DNA of 64,000 nucleotides from Capsicum annuum. Taxonomy: Eukaryota; Streptophyta; Magnoliopsida; Solanales; Solanaceae. The stretch is from positions 18,597,331 to 18,661,330 of the forward strand of contig NC_061119.1 of NCBI RefSeq assembly GCF_002878395.1, in the 5' to 3' direction. The notes under the pieces are model-generated. The model was not told where the DNA came from. It worked only from the letters and a program-made list of their open reading frames with translations, and ran no database searches. The position numbers and the translations under genes were made by a program. Of the stretch, positions 12,544 to 22,364 are shown piece after piece. Positions within the stretch are counted from its first letter, which is position 1, and every line of letters starts with the position of its first letter.

Positions 12544-14832
12544 TGTAATAAACCATAATATTCTAAGCTCAATTCAACTCTTAGTTGCATGATTAAGGGG
12601 TTCAAGACTTGAAAATTTTACTAAGTGTTGAGGACTTCGTCATTTTCAAGACCCTAAACTTTATGAATTTTTATTTTGTCCTTTCTGACCCTGAAATATT
12701 TATTTTTGAGTTGATTCATGTATAGGGAGGTTAAAAGTATGTCTCGAAAGAGTTTTGGGATTTTTAGATGAGGATCGAGGAGCGTTTGGATGGATAACAC
12801 AGAGAGCTAATGCGATAAGGACGCGGTGTGTTGCTCTCTCCCAAGGTGGAGTGGTCTGCAACGCGTGGCTTTCTCCCCAAGAGTAATTTGCATGACACAT
12901 TGCTTTCTTTCACAGAGACAGAGGTATGGGGTGTGGCTCTGTCCCACATAATTATATTGTTTAAGTGCCCAAGGGTCATTTGAGTCATTTTCCTCAATCC
13001 AATTCTTCCTTAACATGATTTGGGACTTCAAAAAAAGCATTATTTTTCTTTTTCACTCAAAATTGCTCTCAAGAAATCCACCTCTTTTCTCAAGAACAAA
13101 CTTAAGCTTTTTTCTCAAGAAATCAAGAGTTCAAGCTTCCAATCCAAGAAAATCTTTAAGAATTCAGTTATTAAGGTATGTGGAGTGTTCATCCATGGGT
13201 CCCTTCCACTCACAGAGCCTAAAAACCTTTCTTTGATTAAAAATATGAGGTTTCTTTTATTATGAAGATGCATATATTCAAGATGAGTTTAATTCATGTT
13301 TTTTCCTTAGTAGTTTGACTCAATTCATGTCCTAGTATGATTCCATGGAAAGTTAGGTATCTCATGTTTCATGTTTTGATTTCCCATGTCCTATTCAATT
13401 GAATTTCATTTCATAATATCGAATTGTGAATTTAGCTATGAAGTCATGTTGTTTTGTCATGTTTTAAGATATCCCTATGTTCAAGTTCATGATTCTCACA
13501 TGTTTGATGAAATGTCTATATTTTGAGTCTTTGAAATATGATTTCATATTATAGTTTTATTCTTTGATATCGTATTTTTGATCATTCAGTGCTCTAGAGT
13601 TATGAACACCCGATACCTATGTGTTTTACATGATTTCAAAATTTTAAGTAATGATTCTGCTAAACCATGTATATTATTATTATTTTACTAGTTAATATAA
13701 TCATGACGAGGACCATCAAAAGTAATGTTCAATTAAATTTAGTTCAGCTTAGTACCAAAGTCAGATTAGTTGGGAGTAGAATTTAGCACCGAGCGAGCCT
13801 ATGGATGGGGCTCACCCGCCAGTTAGGACTGGGTCCTTAGTAGTAGTCCCTAAGTTTCAGAACTACGTAGCCAAGGTAGTATTATGAGATGTCACCCACT
13901 AGTTTAGGACTGACACTCTCTTAGTGGTCACCCGCCAGTTTCGGACTGACTCCCTAGTCCTTCAGGACATCAGATTAAGGGATCCACATAGGCAGTGTTA
14001 GTACCCGTGGTACGGTACTGACAACCTTTCAACTGGGGTTATAAGTTGGACCCTAATTATCTCAGATTGGAGCATGTCGGTTATATGATACCTCACATAA
14101 TTTCAATCAATGTCTCAGTGTATCTGAGCTCAGGTTTGCTTGACAAAGCATACAGGTTGTCAGTTATTTAGTTATATAGATTTCAGTCTTTCAGCTTATA
14201 GATTACTCCAGTATCATGTTTATGCTTGGTCTTGCATTCTCATATATTACGTGTTCATTCATTCATGCTCTGTTATCTCATACATTTCAGCCAGTCCTCA
14301 TAATATACCAGTACATTCAAAGTACTAACCACATACTTTTCTTTGCTCTATGCTGTCTTATAACATAGGTTCAAATGCTCATTTTCTTGATCGTTCTTAG
14401 ACAGCTCAGTGTTACTCAGCAACAGTGGTGAGTCCTCAACCATCGAGGACATAATTTATTTATCCCATTTATTTTGATATTTCTTATGTTCAGTCAGTCG
14501 AAGTTAGTTGAGGGCTTGTCCCGTCAACTCTTCATGATGTTTAGAGGCTTTCAGACAATCAGTTAGACAGTTAGTCAACCCTTTCAGTATTATCAGTTGC
14601 TTAAGATAGATAATTTAGTTTTTCAGTATTATATCCAATATTTCAGATACACTATTAACACATTTTTTAGTGTTCAGATTTTAGTATCTTACCAGTTTAT
14701 CTTCCGTCATGTGTTATATTACTATTTTACTCAGTGCTTACAGCAGGTATCAGCTCATGGGTTATCTTGGGGTCACTTGTGGCCATAAGTACTGTTGTCA
14801 CCGCGACTAGGGGGTAGCCTCGGGTCGTGATA
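12544..14832 (+). repeat. 3' LTR of chromovirus-type element (2,289 bp)
   Basis: It starts TGTAATAAACC and ends CGGGTCGTGATA, followed by GTAAG. It is the complete counterpart of the broken left LTR and carries the GC-rich module at 12800-12950 and the AGTTAGGACTGGGTCC blocks at 13810-13960. The frames inside it are incidental. Differences from the left copy are numerous by eye, so the insertion is old. Confidence 0.8.
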
Positions 14833-14837
14833 GTAAG
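14833..14837. repeat. Target site duplication GTAAG (right)
   Basis: Matches 2787-2791 exactly and closes the chromovirus-type element. Confidence 0.85.
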
Positions 14838-14883
14838 ACAAACATATATGATTTTATTTTTTAGTCTATATATGATTTCTTTG

Positions 14884-15069
14884 AAGGATAGCCTTAAAGT
14901 AACTTGTAAAGTTGCTGCCATGTGACCAGGAGGTCACGGGTTCAAGCCTTGAAAACAGCCTCTTGCAGAAATGCAAGGTAAAACTGCGTACAATACACCT
15001 TTGTGATGGGGCCCTTCCTCGGACCCTGCGCATAGCGGAGATTTAGTGTACCAGGTTGTCCTTTTTTTT
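14884..15069 (+). mobile_element. Au-type SINE (tRNA-derived)
   Basis: The sequence has a Pol III A-box region around GTAAAGTTGCTGCCATGTG and a B box GGTTCAAGCC at 14939-14948. The Au family body follows (CAGCCTCTTGCAGAAATGC, then GACCCTGCGCATAGCGG) and the element ends in a T run at 15062-15069. This order and the T-rich tail match Au SINEs known from Solanaceae and other plants. I could not find a clean target duplication. Point changes from the usual consensus indicate an old copy. Confidence 0.88.
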
Positions 15070-15925
15070 AGTTGACTAACAATATACTCAAATTGAATAA
15101 AAGGAAAAATTAACTCAAGTTAATGGATTTTCATTCACTTCTTCTTATACATTTTCTAGAATTCGAAGTAAGAGATAGAAGTAATTTTTATTTTATTTCA
15201 ATATTTTTGGTTCAAATTCGAGTTTTAAAAAAAGGTTGAAACACTTTTTTTTTTTTTTTGCTAGTCCTGATCGTTTTTCCTCCACAAGATGTCTACCTTA
15301 GCTTGGAGGCCCAAATATTAATCTATACTTATTTTTATGTTTTTCCATGAATTGTCTTTATTTTAGGTTTACTTTTAATTTTTGTCTTATTGCTTTCCTA
15401 ATAAAAATGTATGAACCAAAATATTTTTATTTATATAGATTTAATCTACTTGGTATAAGTGTAGATTATTTTTATGTCTCGCTATAAAGTTTTGTAGTAA
15501 TAAAGTTATGCATCATAAGTTGTATAATGTTTCAACATTTATTGTAGTATTCAAAAAACTTTAGTTATTCCTTTTTGGAATATGTTCTTTTCTATTTTAG
15601 TGTAAAAATTTATAGCATAAAATATATGTGTGGATCCATAGAAAAAGTAATTAATGGTGTAAAGAAGCAGTTAAGGCAGAGTTGTCTTTGTACAGTAAAG
15701 TAAGCTAGGTTCAATCAACTTTCTAAAACTGGTTAAACTACTGATTACTCAAGAGGATACTACCCAATGACACTTATACATACTTGATATGTAGAGATGT
15801 ATCAAGTAAAACAATCAATTGAAATAAAAATATTTCTCTCTCTATACTTCTTTCGTTTTCTCTTGCTTCTACTTCTCCCTAAATATTTAGGGTTCTTGTT
15901 CTTGACCATACCTGTAAATTTTATC
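15070..15925. other. No recognised gene
   Basis: AT-rich DNA with poly-T runs (15247-15260). I see no open frame with motifs and no clear repeat boundaries. Confidence 0.5.
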
Positions 15926-15931
15926 TTCTCC

Positions 15932-16443
15932 AGATGTACGTGTTGGAGATGGAATGTGATTGTATGATCTCATACGGTGCAAGCTCTTTGATAAACGAGC
16001 TCATGATAATTTCCAATGATCCATTTGAGGCTCACGTAAGCCATAGATTCATTTATCGCTCAACTTGGTTAAGATGTGAATTCTTATCACTTATTGTTTA
16101 CAATTCCTGAGTTGTAGATAGGGATAAATCTAATTTTGTTCTTATTGTATTATCATCTTCAACACATGATTCCTCAGATTTATAAAAGTTGAGCACTCTT
16201 TACTTCAAGTGACCGAATGTTAATTGAATTATTTAAAACTAATAGAATCTTCATATTTTTTTTCACATCCGAGCTAAATAACTTTATGTTTTAGTTTCTA
16301 GGTTTGCCGAAGTTGTGGTTTACAGGGATATTACAGCTTGAAGCTGAAGATGGGCACTTGTTCGATGTGCAAGAATGGAGAAAATATTATGACAGTGTAA
16401 AGATGTCTTGTGCATTCAAGCTCCTAATCCAAGTTAACAGCTG
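15932..16443 (+). pseudogene. NRPC2: RNA polymerase III second-largest subunit (RPC2), C-terminal fragment with an intron
   Basis: Two exons read as the C-terminal end of plant NRPC2. Exon one (to 16035) gives EMECDCMISYGASSL and then SNDPFEAH, and ends at a GTAAG donor. The intron is 16036-16301 and ends TTTCTAG. Exon two (from 16302) gives VCRSCGLQGYYSLKLKMG, then CSMCKNGENIMTV, keeping all four Cys of the zinc-binding site. After a one-base shift it gives KMSCAFKLLIQVNS and a stop, matching the family's KLPYACKLLFQEL region. The retained intron shows a genomic copy rather than a retro-copied mRNA. The in-frame TAA, the frameshift and the missing 5' exons make it non-functional. An acceptor-like CTTCTCCAG precedes exon one. 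It could be a gene piece carried by an unrecognised element. Confidence 0.82.
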
Positions 16444-17455
16444 AAATTTACTGTGACGTTCTCTTTTACCGTTAGCGAATTAGTAGTCATGCTATGTTAT
16501 GGGTAAAGACCACATATTTCAAGACTTCTTTTTCACTTATCTTCTTTTTCGAGACTTAAAAGAACACTGTTTTAAACCCCTTTTTGAGCTAGGTATGATA
16601 AATCATTTATGCATTAACCTATTTAGTAATGTGGGGTCTAATTTGGTTATTTATCATCTAAATTCAATCTAATTTTGTATTGATTATCACAACTGTGGAA
16701 TATTTTCCATTATTATTGTTTTGTTTACTTTTATATCTTCATGATAGTAAAGTAATGCATTATTTTTGTGTGGGAGCTCAAATTAATGAATAGTGTCATG
16801 CGACTCAATCTGGCAAATGATTTGGAGCACAATGATCCATGAGGCAATACCTATAACCTGGAAAAGCACGAATAGATATTCAAACTTCTTTACTCTAAAC
16901 CTTATAGCTGATAATTTCAAACTTTGTTAGATACTCTTAGATTCATTATGTTGTTTCCAAGGTTGTCTCAATTATGTTGTTTCCAAGGCTGTCTCAATAA
17001 AATTAGTACCCTAAAACTAAATTTTAATATGAGATCTAAAATATATGTACGTAACAAAACTATTATCAATAACTTAGAGTTATTTTTTGATTATTACGTA
17101 CTACTTTTTTTAGTGTAGTGTTCTTAGAATACATTACACGTTTAACTTCACATAGTAATATTATTATTTATAAAAGTACAGATTTATTTTGATTAATAAG
17201 ATATTAGTTATTTGTTTGCAATGCATTACGTTGAATATTATTGTGAAAACTTTATTTATTGATATAAAGATTTGATAAAAGTGCTAAAATATTTTAAATA
17301 AAAAGTAGATACTTCTTCTTTCTTTTTTTTTTTTTTAAATTAAATCTTTTAACTTTTTTATTTTGTAATTTTTAATATTATTTTAAGTAAATTTAAAATC
17401 ATAAAATTCATATTAAATTTTTTGGGGCCTCAAAATTTTTGGGGTCTAAAGAAAA
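16444..17455. other. No recognised gene; one short tandem repeat
   Basis: AT-rich sequence without supported coding. Two tandem 26-bp copies (ATTATGTTGTTTCC, then AAGGYTGTCTCA) lie at 16945-16996. A GGGGCCTCAAAATTTTTGGGG motif sits at about 17424-17446, close to where a minus-strand gypsy remnant begins. Confidence 0.5.
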
Positions 17456-17479
17456 CGCTTTACTAAACTTACCCTTGAG

Positions 17480-18977
17480 CCAACTCTTGAATCTTCAATG
17501 ATGGAAGGCTTTTCATAAATGAATTTTTCATGTTTTTATTTTCAAATGTACCTACTAAAGAAACATTACAACTACAAAAAGAAGAATTAGTGTTAGAATT
17601 AAAACGAGAAACAAGCTCCCTCAATTTTTTTTTTTTTCACTTTTCTCAATTTTCTTTTTCTTTTTCTTTTTCTTTTTCTTTTTCTCATTTTCAATGACTT
17701 CTCTCCTTTTTTGTAGAAATTCACTACTACCCTCAACTCAAGCTTTTCTTTTTTCACTCTTGGATTGTCATTTGTCACTTCCTTACTTCACTCAATCTTT
17801 TCTCTCTCAAAATTATTTTACATTGGAAAAGGCACAAGAACTCCTTTTGAACTAGGATGGCTCTTCACTTCAACTTTAAACTTTACACTTTGAGAGTCAT
17901 CAATTTCCTCTTCATATTCTCCTCTTTAGCAATGACAACTTTGTGCTCAAGCTTTGCCTTTGTTCTTGTCAATCTTAGCAACTTTAAGTATTTTTCTTTC
18001 ACCTTCAAAAATGTAGATGGTACAAAGACATACTCTTGACATTTTAGATTGACACAACACTTGCTAGTCGTTTTTATCAAAAGTAGTTTTTTTTTTCAGT
18101 TATCCAAGACCTTTCAAGTAATAAATTATAAGTTTTCATTGAAATAACGTCACATAGTACTTCATCATGAAACTTGTCAAGTTGGAACTTCTCTACAACT
18201 TGTTTTGTGATTTCTAAGTTCTTTTATTTGAACATAAAAATTCATATGATTGAGGATGTTTTTTAGTCTTCAATTTTAGGTGCTAAACCATGCTTGAACT
18301 TGCAATATTTATGAAACTCTTGTTATGTATGATCATGGCACCACAAAGTCCTTTAATTTTACCATAAATAAGAAACATGTGGTTTCTTTCTTATGCAAAT
18401 TGATCAATGCACGCCTTATAGCACTCATGGTGTTCAACAAAATGATCTCCATTTAACAAAGTGTTTAAATCATCATTCTGTTGATGCACAATCTTTCTAC
18501 CATAAGTAGTATAGCTATTCATATTTTATCTCAATTTTTTGGTGAAAGATTTATTATCTCCGTCTCCAACAAAACAATGTAAGAACTAGTATTTCTCATG
18601 TTTAGAATTAGAACATAGTAAGAAGATGAACAAGAATATTCACCACGAGTTTTCTTATTATCATCATCAAGCTCATAGTCATTTTTTTCACTATTAGGTG
18701 CATCACAAGAAGAGTATGTGGAAGATTCATACCTTAAAGAATCGTCGTTCTTCAGGTCATTGTTGAAATTATAAGAATCAGCATACTCACATTCTTTACC
18801 ATAAGATCCAGAATCTTCATTTTCTCCATAATCTTCATCATGATAATTTTCATCATTTTCACAATCATAGTCTTCAAAATCATCTTCTGAAGGATCATCC
18901 GAAGCTATTAAAGATATGCTTGCAATCAAAAGAAGGTAGAAACAAAGCCAAAGTACCTCACATGTGTCACTCAACAT
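17480..18977 (-). pseudogene. Gypsy gag-protease polyprotein remnant
   Basis: The open part (18977-18531, 148 codons) starts with a hydrophobic stretch (LWLCFYLLLIASISLIA). It is followed by an Asp/Glu/Tyr/Ser-rich segment (DDFEDYDCENDENYHDED) of the type found between gag and protease in some gypsy elements. Further left, in broken frames, GKIKGLCGAMII and then FINIASSSMV and LKTKKHP line up with the family pattern IIDGGSCTNVAS...LKHPRPY. The active-site D-G-G-S is replaced by H-N-K-S. A Lys/Glu linker produced by TTTTTC repeats follows. Many stops make it non-functional. The N-terminal hydrophobic start may be chance. Confidence 0.6.
17651..17685. repeat. Hexanucleotide microsatellite (TTTTTC)n
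   Basis: Several near-perfect TTTTTC units. On the minus strand they encode alternating Lys/Glu and sit in the linker region of the gypsy polyprotein remnant. Confidence 0.85.
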
Positions 18978-19703
18978 TCATGTATACACTCAAGATAAAG
19001 ACTTTTAGACCTCACTCAATTGATCTCTTTGTCTCTTTTCTTTTTCCTCTCAACAGAATTTTCTCAAATTTCTTCAAGAACTAACAACTCAATCAACTAG
19101 AAGTAAGCATCCAAGTATTGGTTCGGAGCAGAGTTTATATAAATCAAGAAAGAAAAATTAAAAATTAAAGGACACGAAAATAAGTAAACATACAATGAAA
19201 TAAAGAAAAAAGCATGAAATAAATTGAAACGAATAAAATAAATAGATAAAACTAGTTTAACATTAAGTAAGAACTAATACTCAAAGTAAAGTAGTTAGAA
19301 TTAACAAGAAAGAAGAAAAAATAATGTAATTTTTGAAAATTTTAAATTTATCTTCTTCTCCAAAAAGCTTAATTTTTTAACCAATCTCCCTCAATACTCA
19401 ATCATATAAGATCAAATCTGAGATACAACCTCCTCACAACTCTGTCAACAACTTTCAACCAACATTTTCTTCAAACAAACACTAAATCCACAAAACTCAT
19501 TTATAAAGTTCTGCAAAACTTCAAATCTCAGCCATGACTTTTAATTTTTTTTCAAGCCATGTATTCCTTAAATTTCAACTAAGAAGCAACAATATATAGC
19601 TCAAGAAATAATATCAAAACACCTCCAAATTAATTTTGATTTTTTTATATTTTCAATAAAAATGTAAATCAAGGATTAAGAATTGTGAAAACAATTCTTT
19701 AAC

Positions 19704-19719
19704 TTGACTCTGATATCAA
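19704..19719 (-). promoter_or_regulatory. Primer binding site, initiator-Met tRNA type
   Basis: The minus strand reads TGATATCAGAGTCAAG, one change from TGGTATCAGAG. It is separated by 4 bases from the LTR edge at 19724. Confidence 0.7.
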
Positions 19720-19723
19720 TTAA

Positions 19724-20293
19724 TGTAAAATGATACACCAAAGATGAACACAACAAATAAAATAGAGATGAAATCAAAGAATTAGCAAGTAACAAAAGGA
19801 ATTAGATTATGGAGAATAGAAATTAGAAGATAGAAGGAATATCTAGCAATTAAAAGATAATTAATTATTATAATAAATTCAAGGGAAAAGGAGAAATAGA
19901 ACTCATACAAGAGAAATTGAACTCATACAAAGATTACTTACCTAAGTAATCAAAAGAGGGTTCAAAGAAGTGAAAAGATGGATTTCACCAAAACTCTCAA
20001 ATGAGACTAATTCATCCAAGGCTATCTAACCCTAATATGAAGACTTAGGACTATTTATACTAGTCTTATAAGAATATTCAAATTATAAAAATAATAGCCA
20101 GTTGAGTCTTTTATGATCTCCTTGATTATCATCACTTTACTTATAGATTCATTTGAGCATGTTATGAACTTTAAAAGCTCTTTTGATGATCCTTCAATGA
20201 CAATTTAAATTCTTTATGGATAGTTGAAAGCTTCCATATTTAAGATAGTTCACAACAACAATTTTTCTATCTATCTTGATATCTCAATTTACA
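19724..20293 (-). repeat. 5' LTR of minus-strand gypsy element (570 bp)
   Basis: The edges are inverted TGTAAA/TTTACA. On the minus strand a TATAAATAG box is present near 20050-20060, inside the LTR at a sensible position for transcription towards the primer site. No second copy is in the window. Confidence 0.65.
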
Positions 20294-20333
20294 TCAGAAC
20301 CTTTGCAAATTACTGAGGGACTAAGGAGCCAAC

Positions 20334-21539
20334 TGATGTTGGGCGTATTTATACGTCTAAGCACCATAACCTACTCATGTTTTAGCTAAGTTTTGAGGAT
20401 AAAATACATAATTTTTGAACTTTGTCTATTTTTAGTTAAGTGAGCTGACCTATGTGATTAGCATGCTTTTCAGGTACTAATGAGGAAGATTATGACAATT
20501 TGGGGACCTGTGGATAGCAAAGGAAACTTCACATAAAAGGAAAGTAGTTTTTGGATTGAATGTGATATATGAGAACTTTTTCTCGGGCAAACTCAATATT
20601 TTTTAATAGTTAAGGATGCAGTAGCAATTTATTAGAGAAGGATGTTATTAAAAGCCTTATGGCTGAATTTTTAGGGATTATTCAACATTCGATATTTTTT
20701 GGAAACAAGAGAAAGCGGCTTAGCTTGAGGATAAAGAGAGAGAAACATTTTTATCTCTTATTTTTGCTATTCATCTTCTCCACCAAGATCGTTCTAAGTT
20801 TTGGTACGATGAATATTTCTATTGTGATTTCCATTTTATTCATGAGTAGCTAAGTTTATTTGTTAGGATTATGAAAACCTTGTAGTATACTCTCTATTGT
20901 TATGGGTTTTTAAATTTATGATGTGTTAATTCACTTATATCATTACTCTCTTCGTTATGATTGAATTCTCGTGGTTGCAAACATAGGGACTGTGCCATTA
21001 TAGCAATAACTTGTTCGATAGAAAAGTTACTATTTGGAAAAGAGAGTAGTGACACGAAAATAGGGCTTCCAACCTCTATTTTACACGTTAATGCCTTAGA
21101 AGGATTAACTACTTGGAGAGTTCGTATGATTGGTTGTACACTTTGGATTTGAGAGAACTAAGGTGAATAAATCCTTGATGGTTGAGAAACACTTGGATTT
21201 AGAATTAGAATACATCTCTCTATAAGTGCATGCATGTATAAATCCTTATTACTCATAGTTAATAGAGAAGTAAAAGCTACAAGGTGAACATAAACCTAAC
21301 TTGTCATTCTCTGTGATCAAATATTAATACACATATTGCTTCATTGTTATATTGTAACTATCATTTCAAATTTAAACCAAAAACCCCCAATCAGGAACCT
21401 CTAACCAACAATCCAGTAACAACTACAATACTTAGTAACACAGTATTCCCTGTGGGATTCGACACCCAACCTGGTTAGATTCTATATTTGACAGCGACCG
21501 CTTACTCTCTTATAAGAGAGGTGTAATTTGGGCGTATCA
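20334..21539. mobile_element. Solo LTR (1,206 bp) with CCAAC target duplication
   Basis: It begins TGATGTTGGGCGTATTTATACG and ends TTTGGGCGTATCA. CCAAC lies on both sides (20329-20333 and 21540-21544). The end sequence (CCTGTGGGATTCGACACCC, then CAGCGACCGCTTAC) resembles LTR ends of Athila-like Ty3/gypsy elements. No primer site or interior follows, so it is a solo LTR left by LTR-LTR recombination. It interrupts the LINE. The small frames inside (for example 20659-20853) are incidental. Confidence 0.85.
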
Positions 21540-21544
21540 CCAAC

Positions 21545-22364
21545 ATATTTCCTTCTTTCAAGACTAATGTCTACAAAGTGTTTTGAGTCCTAAATCTCAA
21601 CCACATTTTAGTATACCATAGCCTGAGAAACACAAAACATAGAGAAAAGTCCTAGTTCCCTTTTTTTAAACAAACAAACCTTAGCTCATTTCGACCAGTG
21701 TTTACTTCTGCCTGATTTTATTTTACCCCCCCCCCCCCCCCCCCCCCCCCCAAAAAAAAATAAAAATTACAAGGATCCTATGTAATTTATTAATATACAT
21801 TTAGGAGGGAAGATAGTTGATAACACATAAATAGGTATGCTTTGAAGAATACTAATACGAAAAAACATTTTTACCACCAAGTGAGAGCATCTGTCTTCTC
21901 ATGGTTGATTTTTTCCTTTTACTCTCTCAGACAAATCAATATAATGTTCTTTCCTTTTCTTATTATGAGTGAAAATACATCATAAATATTTCAAAGTAAA
22001 AGAAAATCTAACCATTTATGTACACTGTTCAATCAAAAGTGAGATCTTTATTGCTATATTCTGGTGCAAATAGGAAAAACTCTTTTCTTTATTCACCTTT
22101 TGATCAATTTTTTTTCATAATCCTAGAAGACAACCATGATTCTTCCCAAGAAAAAATAATTGAATCATCTGTATATGCTAATGATTTCGATTAATACTCC
22201 ACTTAGGCATTTTATACCCTACAAATTGAGGATCTTCAAATAAGGAATGAATAGCTCTAGAAAGAACCTTTGCTGATAATGTGAAAAGGGTTGCATAAAG
22301 AGAACTTAGTAGTAGTTATTTAAAATAAGTCTTCAAACTATATCTACAAATCTGCCTGAGAAAC
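21545..22364 (-). pseudogene. LINE reverse transcriptase, C-terminal segment (left piece of a split LINE)
   Basis: Reading leftwards from 22364: FSGRFVDIV, then LFTLSAKVLSRAIHSLFED, then VGYKMPKWSIN. A shifted frame then gives LAYTDDSIIFSWEES, which is the RT palm box with Y-T-D-D in place of the usual A-D-D context. Next come KEHYIDLSERVKGK, then ILQSIPIYVLSTIFPPKC, and finally WYTKMWLRFRTQNTL near 21590. This is the order of a plant L1-type RT and its downstream region. One-base shifts and stops break the frame. It joins head-on to the segment at 56531-57340 once the intervening insertions are ignored, and it probably continues into 20294-20333. Confidence 0.85.
21726..21751. repeat. Homopolymer run C26 followed by A9
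   Basis: An uninterrupted run of 26 C then 9 A inside the LINE pseudogene. It is much longer than expected by chance and could be slippage expansion or an assembly artefact. Confidence 0.95.

Larger units (their letters stand above)
2792..14832 (+). mobile_element. Chromovirus-type LTR element, interior replaced by nested elements
   Basis: Two long direct LTRs (2792-4713, truncated, and 12544-14832) share a start of the type TGTAATA and long blocks of similar sequence. Examples are the CACCCGCCAGTTAGGACTG-like blocks and the GAGGACATAATTTATTTAT block. The whole unit is bounded by GTAAG direct repeats. A polypurine tract with AAAGGGGGA precedes the right LTR, so the element is plus-oriented. 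TGTAATACCCC LTR starts and this tract context are typical of Tekay/Del-like chromoviruses in Solanaceae (family knowledge). No gag, pol or chromodomain of this element survives. The space is filled by two inverted chromovirus LTRs and a minus-strand Athila-like element. The right LTR ends in TA rather than CA. Confidence 0.8.
17456..20293 (-). mobile_element. Ty3/gypsy element, minus strand, 5' LTR plus gag-protease part only
   Basis: The LTR is 19724-20293 with TGTAAA/TTTACA ends. Leftwards follows a primer site of initiator-Met type, a long leader, an acidic ORF (18531-18977), a degenerate retropepsin (about 18120-18400) and a Lys/Glu-rich linker (17640-17700). No second LTR or RT was found to the left, so the element is truncated near 17450. 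The right LTR edge lies 40 bp from a solo LTR of another family. Confidence 0.65.

Noticed and set aside
14884..15069. tRNA gene
   Set aside because: A and B box motifs are present but the rest is the Au SINE body with a T-rich tail and no cloverleaf.
17420..17460. Terminal sequence of another element (GGGGCCTCAAAATTTTTGGGG)
   Set aside because: Looks like a familiar dispersed motif, but I found no partner end or target duplication.
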